Shown in pieces: positions 1 to 7,854 of a DNA stretch of 38,296 nt (its first letter is position 1; every line of letters begins with the position of its first letter). Source of the stretch: Thermoflexus hugenholtzii JAD2 (GTDB lineage Bacteria > Chloroflexota > Dehalococcoidia > UBA2979); assembly GCA_945903275.1 (NCBI GenBank), contig CAMDNW010000017.1, forward strand, positions 1 to 38,296, written 5' to 3'. Both the position numbers and the translations under genes were made by a program. A model generated the notes under the pieces. It searched no databases. It was given only the letters and a program-made list of their open reading frames with translations, and was not told the DNA's origin.

Positions 1-381
1 GATGGTGATGGCGGTGCTGGCGGAGCGCGCGCGACCGAGGTCGACGCGCAGTTTGCCGTCACCGGCGGTGAACTTGAGCGCGCGGCCGGCGGCGTCGGTG
101 ACCGAGGCGACATCGAGTTCGATGGCATCGAAGACTGCCTCGCGGAGGCCGTCGTTGCGAGGACGGAAGGTGGTGGTGGCCTTGCCGCGGACGAGGCCGC
201 GGGGGATATTGAAGGCGAACTCTAGGCGCTGGTGGTCGACGGTCAGCGGGCGGTCGCGGCCCCAGACCGGCTTGTCGCCGGGGATGTTGAACGGGCGGCG
301 GTCGGCCAGTCCGGCGTGCGTGGTGAGCGCACCGCAGGCCAGCAGACCACCATCGAAGAGTCCCGTTTCGAATTCAGGCAT
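1..381 (-). CDS. M1-family metallopeptidase-like protein, N-terminal part (runs off the window)
   Basis: The minus strand is open from an ATG at 381 to the window edge, giving 127 codons with no stop. A good ribosome site (GGAGGTG) lies just upstream at 385-392. The text has the look of the N-terminal beta domain of M1 aminopeptidases: a short lead-in (HAGLADRRPFNIPGDKPVWG) followed by alternating strands such as DHQRLEFAFNIPRGLVRGKA and TTTFRPRNDGLREAVFDAIE. The HExxH zinc site and the catalytic domain would lie outside the window, so activity cannot be judged here. The gene leads away from the pseudogenes at 461-1452. The family call rests on the overall pattern only; another beta-sandwich protein is possible. 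Confidence 0.6.
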   Translation of the reverse strand, partial: MPEFETGLFDGGLLACGALTTHAGLADRRPFNIPGDKPVWGRDRPLTVDHQRLEFAFNIPRGLVRGKATTTFRPRNDGLREAVFDAIELDVASVTDAAGRALKFTAGDGKLRVDLGRARSASTAITI

Positions 382-460
382 CCCGCACCTCCATCGTCAG
401 ATCGCGTGGCGAGTATTGCGGGCAAGGCCGAGGCTGTAAACGTGCGGCAGCAGAACATGT

Positions 461-943
461 TCAAGATGCGGCGGCAGGCCAGATTTCCCGCACCAGCGCC
501 CAGCCGAGCGTTTCGCGGGCGGCGGTGCTGGAGCAGCGGTACGACCGTGACCGGGGCGCTTCGGGGTCGCGAGGCGGCCTCGCCAGCCCGAAGCGATCCG
601 CGACCCCGTCGAGGTAGTCGCCGTTGCGGATGTGCTCGGCGGTGATATCGAACACGCCCTCGCGTAGCGGGGAGCGCAACGAGGTGACGACCGCGTCCGC
701 GTAGTCATCAACATGCACGTACGAGACCCAGTTCTGGCCGTCTGCGGGGACGCGCTCGGCACCGGAGCGCAGGTTGGCGATGGTGTGATCCTAGAAGGTA
801 TCCGGCCCGACGAACGCGCCGCCTCGCAGGATGATCCAGCCGACACGCGCGGAGTCGAGGCCGCACACCATCGCTTCCATCACTGCGTGCGGGGGCGGGC
901 CTGCGGTGTCCGGGGCGCGGTAGAACGGCGTGGCTTCGTCCAC
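461..943 (-). pseudogene. Extended SDR (NAD-dependent epimerase family) remnant with an in-frame TAG
   Basis: Read on the minus strand from about 943, one frame gives a recognisable C-terminal two thirds of an extended SDR/epimerase: VDEATPFYRAPDTAGPP, then ARVGWIILRGGAFVGPDTF, a TAG stop at 791-793, then DHTIANLRSGAERVP and NWVSYVHVDDYADAVVTSL. It ends naturally near ETLGWALVREIWPAAAS. Related proteins usually have Gln where the stop lies, so a single CAG-to-TAG change explains it. The N-terminal Rossmann half with the glycine-rich NAD site and the YxxxK catalytic pair is missing; the frame is closed by a TGA at 944-946 just where the facing pseudogene begins. This is a truncated, non-functional gene. 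Confidence 0.75.
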
Positions 944-1452
944 TCACTCGTCGCCGCTGCCGCGCGGATTATCCGGGCAGTCTCGGTGTAGGTGCCGGTG
1001 GACTTCGAGGGTGGCTACCAACTCGAGCCCGCGCAGATCGCACAACGGCTGATCGCGATCGGTGCGGCAGACATGAACCTCGAAGACTCGGATGACCACA
1101 GCGACGCGCCGACCGTGGACGCTGAGCAGCACGCGGAACGGCTTGCGGCGGTGAAGGCTGCGGCGCGGGCTGAGGGCGTGGATCTAGTGCTCAACGCGCG
1201 CGGCTCTATCTCGAGGCAGGCGCTGACTGCATCTATCCGATCACGCTGGCCGCGCCAGAGACGTTGCCAGCGATCATTGCGGTATGTGGCGTCATCAACG
1301 TGAATGTCCGCGGGGGCGTTCCTGTCTCGCTCGCGCAGGCGGAGCGCCTGGGAGTGCGTCGCGTTTCGTACGCGGCCAGCCTGTTCCGGGAGACGGTGAC
1401 GGCCCTCGAAGGCCTCATGGCCGAGGTGCAGGCGGAGGTTACGGCTCTTTGA
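938..1452 (+). pseudogene. Isocitrate lyase/PEP mutase family protein, decayed
   Basis: The plus strand carries pieces of an isocitrate lyase/phosphoenolpyruvate mutase superfamily barrel in order. ARIIRAVSV is followed by a TAG at 989-991 and then VPVDFEGGYQLEPAQIAQRL with INLEDS-like text (ADMNLEDSDDHSDAPTVDAE). LVLNAR follows. After about 1200 the homology jumps to another frame, RLYLEAGADCIYPITLAAP, and continues to VINVNVRGGVPVSLAQ and the natural end at 1452. The stretch normally found between the LxLNAR strand and the AGAD strand (roughly 20 residues) is gone, so there is an internal deletion with a frameshift as well as a nonsense codon and a lost N-terminus. The 5' end touches the SDR remnant on the other strand. 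Confidence 0.75.
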
Positions 1453-1504
1453 GTGAAACTTCGCGCGCCTTTTCTCCGTCCGCCTTGCACGCTACCCTCC
1501 CTCG

Positions 1505-2731
1505 GTGACTGCACCGACGCCACGATGGACTGAGGCCGATTTCGAGCGCTTGCTGGCGCCCGTGACGCGGCAGTTGGTCGCGCCGACCTCGCTGTCGCCA
1601 TTGCCATACGACCTCAATGCGGGGGTGCCGGACGACGCCAGCCTGCCGTCTCGCGAACTGGCTGAGGCGGCGGTGCGGGCCATTGAGCAGGATCCCGCGG
1701 GGGCGCTGACCTATGGCGGGGCGCTGGGGTACGAACCGCTGCGGACGTGGATCGCGGCCCGGTATTCGCAGGAGACCGGCCTGAACGTCACTCCGGCGCA
1801 TCTGACGCTGACCTCGGGGAGTGCGCACGCGATCGACAACATCGCGGCGGCGTTCATCGCGCCGGGGGACGTGGTGATCACGGGCGCGCCGACGTACCCC
1901 GGTGCGATCCGGTCGTTCCGGGCGCGCGGAGCGCGCATTGTCGATGTGCCGCAGGACGAAGATGGCATCGAGATGGTGTCGCTCGCTTCCACGCTGGAGC
2001 ACCAGCGTGCGATCGGCGTGCCCGCGAAGTTGATCTACGTGATCGCGAACTACGACAACCCGAGCGGATCGACGCTACCGGTACACCGGCGTGAGGAACT
2101 CGCGCTCCTGGCGGCGCGCTACCACGCGCTGGTAGTGGAGGACGATGCATACACCGGCATCGACCTGGAGGGGCCACCGCCAACCTCGCTGTACCAGATC
2201 GCACGGGGCGAAGGCATCCTGCGCGTGGGGACGTTCTCGAAGACGATTGCGACAGGGTTACGTGTCGGATGGGTGCTGGCTGACCCGGCGATCGTGCGTG
2301 CGCTGGCGTACATGCGCTTCGACAATGGCTCAACGCCGTTCGTGCAGCGGATGGTGTACGAGTACCTCCAGACCGGCGTGTACGACGCACACGTGGAGCA
2401 GTTGCGCGCGATCTACAAGGAGCGCCGCGATACGGCGCTCGCAGCGGTACTGGAGCACTGCTCCGATTACGTGACGTGTGATGTGCCGCGTGGCGGGTTC
2501 TTCCTCTGGCTGACGCTGCGCGCGGGCCTCGACGCTATGCGAGTGTTCGAGACCGCGAAGACGTACGGAGTCGCGGTCACGCCGGGGCACGGCTACTACC
2601 CGAACGGCGGCGGCGAGAACCGCATCCGCCTCGTGTTCTCGGCGCTGCCGCCGGATGAGTTGCGGAAGGCGGTCGTGCTGTTCGGCAAGGCCTGCGCGGA
2701 GGTGGCGGCGGGTACGCTCGCTTCCCGCTGA
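1505..2731 (+). CDS. PLP-dependent class I/II aminotransferase (MocR/LysN-like fold type I)
   Basis: A 408-residue enzyme expected to move an amino group between an amino acid and a 2-oxo acid with pyridoxal phosphate. The fold type I landmarks are in order: SGSAHAIDNIA (cofactor phosphate region, about 104-114), ANYDNPSG with Asn185, VVEDDAY with Asp213/214 and Tyr216, the Schiff-base lysine Lys246 in TFSKTIATGLRVGWV with the phosphate-binding Arg253, and a C-terminal NRIRLVFS for substrate carboxylate binding. Its relatives include 2-aminoadipate and valine-pyruvate type transaminases; the substrate is not readable. Translation starts at GTG 1505, with no clear ribosome site. It stands alone, 52 bases after the decayed PEP mutase-like gene. 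Confidence 0.88.
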   Translation: MTAPTPRWTEADFERLLAPVTRQLVAPTSLSPLPYDLNAGVPDDASLPSRELAEAAVRAIEQDPAGALTYGGALGYEPLRTWIAARYSQETGLNVTPAHLTLTSGSAHAIDNIAAAFIAPGDVVITGAPTYPGAIRSFRARGARIVDVPQDEDGIEMVSLASTLEHQRAIGVPAKLIYVIANYDNPSGSTLPVHRREELALLAARYHALVVEDDAYTGIDLEGPPPTSLYQIARGEGILRVGTFSKTIATGLRVGWVLADPAIVRALAYMRFDNGSTPFVQRMVYEYLQTGVYDAHVEQLRAIYKERRDTALAAVLEHCSDYVTCDVPRGGFFLWLTLRAGLDAMRVFETAKTYGVAVTPGHGYYPNGGGENRIRLVFSALPPDELRKAVVLFGKACAEVAAGTLASR

Positions 2732-3089
2732 GGCGGCATTCGCCGAGATTCCATAGGATGTTCGTTCTTCCGGAGTATGGTGGCGTCACGTCGCTGTCAC
2801 GCGTGCGTTCATATAAGAGCGGAGTACAGAGGAACGCCCCGTAGGGACGACGATCTCGCCACCAAGACCCGCGATCACCGCCAGACGAGTGCGCCACACC
2901 AGCAGCGCCCCACGCGGGGCCAGTACGAGCGGTAGCCCGGCGTAGGGGATGAAATTTAGCGCGACATCGATCACCTACACAGGGGACGACCTTCCCTGTG
3001 GGTGAGTGATTCCAGTATCAGCCATATCGCCGAGTCCGGCAGCCTCGGGGTACCTCGCGCGCCCCAGCGCTAACGGGGATACTGCGGGT
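2732..3089. other. 358-bp gap with one strong hairpin; no convincing gene
   Basis: Between the aminotransferase and the FabL-like gene. A hairpin lies at 2972-3004: CACAGGG at 2978-2984 pairs with CCCTGTG at 2994-3000, and CACC/GGTG extends it past a 2-base bulge. No T-tract follows, so it may be a terminator relic or a leader structure. A 62-codon hydrophobic minus-strand frame (2786-2974, GTG start, no ribosome site) and an in-frame upstream extension of the reductase from 3006 exist, but neither has support. The first part, around 2760-2830, is AT-richer and could hold a promoter, though no clear -35/-10 pair is visible. Confidence 0.4.
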
Positions 3090-3872
3090 ATGTATCCATC
3101 ACTGGCAGGCAAGCGTGCCGTCGTCTTGGGCGGCTCTCGCGGCATTGGGCGGGCGATCTCGCTGCGCCTCGCGTCCGAGGGCGTGCATGTGCTGGTGAAC
3201 TATGTGCGCTCGGACACCGAGGCGGAGGTGACTGCGGCCGACTGCCGCGCGCGCGGCGTGGAGTCCGAGGCGGTGCGCGCCGACGTAGGCGACACGGCGG
3301 CGTTGCAGGTGTTGTTCGCGCGCGTCGAGGGGTGGGGCGGCCTCGACTTCCTGATCAACAACGCCGCGCGCGGCCTCGAACGGCCACGGCCGGCGATCGA
3401 CCAGCGGCCGAAGCACCTGCACGAGACGATGGACGTGAACCTGTTCGGGCCGTGGACGGCGACGCAACTGGCGGCTCCGATCATGGAACGGCGCGGCGGC
3501 GGTGCGGTGGTGAACCTGCTGTCGCCGGGCGCCTGGCAGTACATGCCGGACTACTCGGCGGTAGCAGTGAGCAAAGCCGCGCTGGAGTCGCTCACGCGCT
3601 ATCTCGCGGTCGAACTGGTGCCTCGAGGTATTCGCGTGAACGGGCTGTCGGCGGGGTGGGTAGAAGGTTCCGAAGGCGAGCACTCGTATCGCGCGGACAT
3701 CTCGAACAAGGTGCGGCCACACGTGCCGGCGGGCCGCAACGTCGCGCCCGATGACATCGCGAACGCGGTGGCGTGGCTGTGCTCCGATCAGGCCTCGATG
3801 TTTGTGGGAGAGACGGTGCACCTCGACGGTGGCTTCGCCATCGCGGCATGGCGCACGGTGCTCGGGACGTAG
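3090..3872 (+). CDS. fabL: Enoyl-ACP reductase, FabL-like SDR
   Basis: A 260-residue short-chain dehydrogenase, probably the NADPH-dependent enoyl-[acyl-carrier-protein] reductase that completes each fatty-acid elongation round. The cofactor loop is GGSRGIGRAI near the N-terminus, and NNAARG follows the fourth strand. The catalytic segment is YSAVAVSKAALESLTRYLAVEL, in which Tyr and Lys are separated by six residues as in FabI/FabL, not by three as in ordinary SDRs. The wording around it closely resembles Bacillus FabL. The end GETVHLDGGF is also typical. I place the start at ATG 3090 because the upstream in-frame 28 codons have no SDR character. An SDR of other function cannot be ruled out, but the Y-x6-K spacing argues for the reductase. 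Confidence 0.75.
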   Translation: MYPSLAGKRAVVLGGSRGIGRAISLRLASEGVHVLVNYVRSDTEAEVTAADCRARGVESEAVRADVGDTAALQVLFARVEGWGGLDFLINNAARGLERPRPAIDQRPKHLHETMDVNLFGPWTATQLAAPIMERRGGGAVVNLLSPGAWQYMPDYSAVAVSKAALESLTRYLAVELVPRGIRVNGLSAGWVEGSEGEHSYRADISNKVRPHVPAGRNVAPDDIANAVAWLCSDQASMFVGETVHLDGGFAIAAWRTVLGT

Positions 3873-3881
3873 CGCGCCGCG

Positions 3882-4394
3882 ATGGACACGATGCAGTGGC
3901 GCGACATCCTGGGGACGATCGTGCTCGCCTTGGTGCTGTCGCCGCTGTTCCTGTTCCAGTTCCGGGCGGAGCGCCGCCGCCGCGACCTAGCGCAGGCAAT
4001 TGCGGCTGAGGGACGGGCTGCAGGCGAAGCCGCCGCAGCGCGAGCGAGCGGGCAACACGTCGCCATCGTGATCCCGGTTGGGTGGGATGTGCGTGCGAGC
4101 GCAGAACGAGAGCCGGCGCTGCTGGTGCGTAACTTCGGGCCGGAGTTCGCGCAACACGTCCGCGCTGTCGCGCGAACTGAGGCGGAGCAGGTCAGCGCCT
4201 CGGCGCGCTTCGTGCGCCCGCCGGAGGGGACAGTGGAGCTCACCGAGATCGACGAGGGGCACGATGACCTGTGGCCGGACGATCCGCCGCCCCGGCTGCG
4301 CTCCACGCGTCATGCATGGATGCGCGTGACGTGGGCGAACAGCGACGGTACGCAGGGCGACTCGCTGTGGATGCGGGTGCGACGGCTGACGTAG
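3882..4394 (+). CDS. Membrane-anchored protein of unknown function
   Basis: A 170-residue protein starting 9 bases after fabL on the same strand, so likely co-transcribed. Residues about 9-27 (DILGTIVLALVLSPLFLFQF) form one membrane segment followed by a basic stretch (RAERRRRDL), which predicts an N-terminal anchor with the short N-terminus outside and the rest in the cytoplasm. Residues 35-57 are Ala/Glu/Arg rich and probably helical. The remainder is soluble with no motif I recognise. It ends in TAG at 4392-4394, just before a hairpin shared with the converging HIT gene. Function is unknown. Confidence 0.65.
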   Translation: MDTMQWRDILGTIVLALVLSPLFLFQFRAERRRRDLAQAIAAEGRAAGEAAAARASGQHVAIVIPVGWDVRASAEREPALLVRNFGPEFAQHVRAVARTEAEQVSASARFVRPPEGTVELTEIDEGHDDLWPDDPPPRLRSTRHAWMRVTWANSDGTQGDSLWMRVRRLT

Positions 4395-4423
4395 CGCTCA
4401 CGCTTGCTTGGGTCGAGGCTCGC

Positions 4424-4447
4424 CGAACGGGCCGGGCCGGCCCTTCG
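4424..4447. terminator. Hairpin between converging genes
   Basis: CGAA(c)GGGCC and GGCCCTTCG form a stem of nine pairs with one bulged C and a 5-base loop (arms 4424-4433 and 4439-4447). It sits between the plus-strand membrane protein and the end of the minus-strand HIT frame at 4449. It could stop transcription from both sides, although there is no run of T. Confidence 0.45.
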
Positions 4448-4448
4448 C

Positions 4449-4982
4449 TTAACCATCGATCCTTCGAATCTGTGCGTCGCTGATGCCGCTCAGTTTGAGT
4501 TTCTCCTGGAGTGCACGAATGATTGTGGTCATCAGGGCTGGCGAAATCTGCCGGTAATGCTCACGGTCAAAGTTGTAGGGCTGGCCAAAGAAGTCGTCCT
4601 AGAAGCTCATTGCTTCGCCTGTTTCTGAATCGGTCAGGGTGATGGGATTTCTGTAGCACGGCAGCACGTGCCAGTGCGTATGTCTGCCTTCAGCGCCAGC
4701 GAAGTTCATGTAGCACGCGAGATTGATGAGCTTGCGCGGTTCTGTGGGATCAAGTGCGTCCTTGAGCGCTCGCTCGAACGACCGCTCAAAGCGGCCAAAC
4801 TCGATCCAATGATCCTCAGTCCATTCACTCAGCGCAGGGATGCGCTCGTGTGTTGAGATGACCAGTCTGCCCGGGGTTCTCTGATCCCGTGTGTCTAGGC
4901 GCGCCTTGAATAGCCGCGTACGAGCGATGCCGGCAGGGTCGGGGCCGAACGGCATGCAGACCGGGCAGTTTGAGGCTTCCAT
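4449..4982 (-). pseudogene. HIT-domain protein interrupted by an in-frame TAG
   Basis: The minus-strand frame from ATG 4982 (an upstream in-frame start at 5030 is also open) gives a histidine-triad protein: a CPVC zinc-like pair at the start, GRLVISTHERIPALSEW, and the catalytic HTHWHVLP motif, the mark of nucleotide hydrolases and transferases of the HIT superfamily. After GEAMSF a TAG at 4599-4601 closes the frame. The same frame then continues with protein-like sequence (DDFFGQPYNFDREHYRQISP to LSGISDAQIRRIDG) up to a TAA at 4449-4451. The original protein was therefore about 177 residues and the present one loses its last 50 or so. The catalytic motif lies before the stop, so a shortened active product is possible. 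A sequencing error would also give this picture. Confidence 0.65.
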
Positions 4983-5099
4983 GTTCCGGCCTCGATTCAC
5001 TCCCAACAGGCCGAGGCGGCCGAGAGTCAATCTACAACAACTGCACTCGCTGGCAGCGGTTAGTTCTACCTAGAGACTTTGCACTTTCCGTCTCGTGTA

Positions 5100-5990
5100 T
5101 TACGAGGCGAAGGCGGCGAGCGTTTGCGTGTAGTTGAGGGGGCGGCGGCCGAGGGGGAAGCGGCGGGAGGGGTCGCGGCAGACTTGCGGTTCTTGCAGGG
5201 TTTCGAGGAGCAGGCGCGCCTCGCGATGCGGGAGGCGGCCAAGCGTCCAGGCGAGTTGCTCGCCGATGAGGACACCGGAGCTGGGGAGCGGGAGGTAGAT
5301 GCGGCGGCGGCCTCTGGACTGGCCGAAGGCGCGCACCATCGCGCCGATCGTAGTGCGTTCCGCGCCGCAGATATCGAAGGAGCGGCCGTCGAGTTCGGGG
5401 TCGAGTGTGGCCATGGTCAGGGCTACGGTTACGTCGGAGAGTGCGACAGGTTCGGCCTCGGTGTTGCGCCAGTTGAAGAGCGGGACGACGGGGGAGCGGT
5501 CGACGGAGCGGCGGAGCAGTTCGAAGAGCGTGCCGCCGCGGCCGACGATCAGCGGGGCGCGCAGGATCACGTGGCGCAGGCCAGACTGCCGCACCGCGAG
5601 TTCGACCGCCCAGCGCGCCGTGAGGTAGCGGGCGCGGGCTGCTTCGTCCGCCGCGACGCAGCCAAGGAAGACGACGCGCTGCACACCGGCGGCGCGGGCG
5701 GCGAGCATGGTGTTCTGCACGGCCTCCACGTCGTTGGCGACGACATCACCCGCGCGGTCGAGGGTGTGGACGAGGTAGACGAGCGTCTCGACGCCGCGCA
5801 CCGCGCCGTCGAGGCCGCGCCGCGAGACGAGGTCGGCGGTGGCCACCTCGACGCCACGCTCGCGGAGGCGGAGCGCGTCGAACTCGGAGCGGACGAGGGC
5901 GCGGACAGGTGTGCCGGTGTCCTCGCGCGCCAGTTCAGCGAGCAGCGCCTGCCCGACGAAGCCTGATGCGCCTGCGACGAGGATGGTCAT
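5100..5990 (-). CDS. NAD(P)H-binding protein, atypical SDR (NmrA-like)
   Basis: A 296-residue Rossmann protein. It opens with the dinucleotide site MTILVAGASGFVGQALLAEL (GxxGxxG) and has VVFLGCVAADEAARARYLTA after the fifth strand, then RAPLIVGRGGTLFELLRRSV. The catalytic YxxxK pair is replaced by YLTARWAVE, as in the complex-I NDUFA9/NmrA-like atypical SDRs, which act as redox sensors or chaperones or bind nucleotide without known catalysis. It lies 27 bases downstream of ilvD on the same strand and is probably read from the ilvD transcript. No role in branched-chain amino acid synthesis is implied by the sequence. Confidence 0.75.
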   Translation of the reverse strand: MTILVAGASGFVGQALLAELAREDTGTPVRALVRSEFDALRLRERGVEVATADLVSRRGLDGAVRGVETLVYLVHTLDRAGDVVANDVEAVQNTMLAARAAGVQRVVFLGCVAADEAARARYLTARWAVELAVRQSGLRHVILRAPLIVGRGGTLFELLRRSVDRSPVVPLFNWRNTEAEPVALSDVTVALTMATLDPELDGRSFDICGAERTTIGAMVRAFGQSRGRRRIYLPLPSSGVLIGEQLAWTLGRLPHREARLLLETLQEPQVCRDPSRRFPLGRRPLNYTQTLAAFAS

Positions 5991-6017
5991 CCAGCGACCT
6001 CGTGCCTGCCGCCCTGC

Positions 6018-7700
6018 CTAGCGCGTCACCGCGCCTTCGGCGGCGCTGGAGACGTGGCGGGCGTACTTGGCGAAGACGCCGGAGGCGTAGCGCGGCTCGG
6101 GGGTCGTCCAGGCAGCGAGGCGGGCGGCGAGTTCTTCGGCGCTGATCTCCACATCGAGGCGGCGGTTGGGGATGTCGAAGGAGATGATGTCGCCTTCGCG
6201 GACGGCGGCGATGGGGCCGCCGACGGCAGCCTCGGGGGCGACGTGGCCAGCCATCAGGCCGCGGGTCGCGCCGGAGAAGCGGCCGTCGGTGATCAGCGCC
6301 ACCGACTCGCCGAGGCCCTCGCCGACGAGGGCGGCAGTGACGCCGAGCATCTCGCGCATCCCGGGCCCGCCAACGGGGCCTTCATTGCGGATCACTACCA
6401 CGTCGCCTTGGTGAATCTGGCGGGCGGCGACGGCAGCGAAGGCGTCCTCCTCGCGCTCGAAGACACGCGCGGGGCCTCGATGCTCCATGCGCTCGTGGCC
6501 AGCGACCTTGATCACGCAGCCGTCGGGCGCGAGGTTGCCCTTGAGGATCACGAGGCCGCCGGTCGGCTTCAGCGCCTTGTCGACCGGCAGAATCACTTCC
6601 TGGCCGGGGGCCTCGACGGCGTCGGCGGCTTCCTGCTCGATGGTGCGGCCGGTGACCGTCATCACATCGCCGTGGAGTTTGCCCGCCTCGAGCAGCCGCT
6701 TGGCGAGGAGCGGGGTGCCGCCCGCGCGATCCATATCGAGCGCCACGTAGCGGCCACCGGGACGGAGGTCGCCGATCAGCGGCGTGCGCTCGCTGATGGT
6801 GTCGAAGTCGTCGATGTCTAGTGCCACGCCTGCCTCGCGCGCGATGGCTAGCAGGTGGAGGACAACGTTAGTGGAGCCGCCGGTAGAGGCGGCGCAGATG
6901 ATGCCGTTCTCGAGCGACTGCCGCGTCACAATGTCGCGCGGCCTCACGCCTCGGCGCAGCAAATCCATCAGCAGTTCGCCGGTGCGGATGCCGACATCGT
7001 CCTTGCGGGGGTCGGTGGCGCCGACGGTGGCGGTGCCCATGGGCGAGAGGCCCATGAACTCCAGCACAGTGGCCATCGTGTTCGCGGTGTACTGCGCGCC
7101 ACAGGCTCCCGCGCCGGGGCAGGCGGCCATCTCGAGGGCGGTGAGGCGCTCGTCGCTCAGGTTGCCAGCGGCGTGCTGGCCGACGCCCTCGAACACGTCC
7201 TGAATAGTGACATCGTGGCCTTCCCACTGTCCGGGGGCGATGGAGCCGCTGTAGAGCACGAGGCTGGGGATGTTGAGGCGCAGCGCGGCCATCGCCCCGG
7301 CGGGGATGGTCTTGTCGCAGCCGACGAGGATTACTGCGGCATCGAAGGAGTAGCCGATGCCGCAGAGTTCGATGGAGTCCGCGATCACCTCGCGGCTGAT
7401 GAGGGAGGCCTTCATGCCCTCGGTGCCCATGGAGATGCCGTCGCTGATGGAGATCGTGTTGACCTCCATGGGTGTGCCGCCAGCGGCGCGGATGCCGTCC
7501 ATCACGCGCTGGGCGAGGGCGCGCTGGCTGAAGTTGCAGGGCATGGTGCCGATCCACTCGTGGGCTACCATGACCAGCGGCTTGCGCATGTCCGGCTCGG
7601 TCAGCCCCACGGAGTAGAAGTAGGAGCGCGCCGCGGCGCGGCCGGGGCCGTCCATGAGGGTGCGGCTGCGGTGGCGGGGATCGAAAGGCGTGTTGGTCAC
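6018..7700 (-). CDS. ilvD: Dihydroxy-acid dehydratase
   Basis: A 560-residue enzyme of isoleucine, valine and pantothenate synthesis that removes water from 2,3-dihydroxy-3-methyl acids to give the 2-oxo acids in the cytoplasm. The three cluster-binding cysteines are Cys55 (TMPCNFSQ), Cys128 (VGCDKTIPA, with the metal-binding Asp129 and Lys130) and Cys200 (CPGAGACGAQYTANT). The C-terminal ITDGRFSGATRG motif is present. Three conserved cysteines suggest a [2Fe-2S] type. The start is GTG 7700, preceded by GAGGAG with 6 bases between; a longer in-frame stretch upstream of it is not coding. The gene diverges from the UspA gene across a palindromic promoter region and is followed by the NmrA-like gene. 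Confidence 0.95.
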   Translation of the reverse strand: MTNTPFDPRHRSRTLMDGPGRAAARSYFYSVGLTEPDMRKPLVMVAHEWIGTMPCNFSQRALAQRVMDGIRAAGGTPMEVNTISISDGISMGTEGMKASLISREVIADSIELCGIGYSFDAAVILVGCDKTIPAGAMAALRLNIPSLVLYSGSIAPGQWEGHDVTIQDVFEGVGQHAAGNLSDERLTALEMAACPGAGACGAQYTANTMATVLEFMGLSPMGTATVGATDPRKDDVGIRTGELLMDLLRRGVRPRDIVTRQSLENGIICAASTGGSTNVVLHLLAIAREAGVALDIDDFDTISERTPLIGDLRPGGRYVALDMDRAGGTPLLAKRLLEAGKLHGDVMTVTGRTIEQEAADAVEAPGQEVILPVDKALKPTGGLVILKGNLAPDGCVIKVAGHERMEHRGPARVFEREEDAFAAVAARQIHQGDVVVIRNEGPVGGPGMREMLGVTAALVGEGLGESVALITDGRFSGATRGLMAGHVAPEAAVGGPIAAVREGDIISFDIPNRRLDVEISAEELAARLAAWTTPEPRYASGVFAKYARHVSSAAEGAVTR

Positions 7701-7810
7701 GGGGTGCTCCTCGGCAGGCTGGCGGTAGTTGGACGAGGGCGATGGTACCGCCTGCCGGCGGTGCGGAGGGCGCGACAAGCAGGTGCAGTCCACGTCAGCG
7801 CGTCTATAAC

Positions 7811-7823
7811 TTGTATAATACAA
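7811..7823. promoter_or_regulatory. Palindromic operator overlapping a -10 box, between ilvD and uspA
   Basis: TTGTATAATACAA is a perfect inverted repeat (6+1+6) that includes a consensus TATAAT at 7814-7819. This places a plus-strand start near 7826, about 28 bases before the uspA ATG. The palindrome also gives TATTAT on the other strand, towards ilvD. No good -35 hexamer is seen at 17 bases, which suggests an activator or an unusual promoter. Its symmetry and position over the -10 fit a repressor site. Confidence 0.5.
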
Positions 7824-7854
7824 CGCGCCACGGCGACTTCCACGAGGAGACGAC

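Noticed and set aside
2786-2974. Short hydrophobic minus-strand frame between the aminotransferase and fabL
   Set aside because: Only 62 codons, GTG start with no ribosome site and no recognisable relatives.
461-4601. TAG read as an amino acid (for example pyrrolysine) in the interrupted genes
   Set aside because: Many intact genes here end in TAG directly before or overlapping the next gene (for example cysD, pstB, phoU, uspA, heliorhodopsin), so TAG works as a normal stop, and two of the three cases carry further lesions.
5079-5966. Long plus-strand open frame over the NmrA-like gene
   Set aside because: It is the antisense of a clear Rossmann protein; its composition is Glu/Ala/Gly/Arg-rich without any domain.
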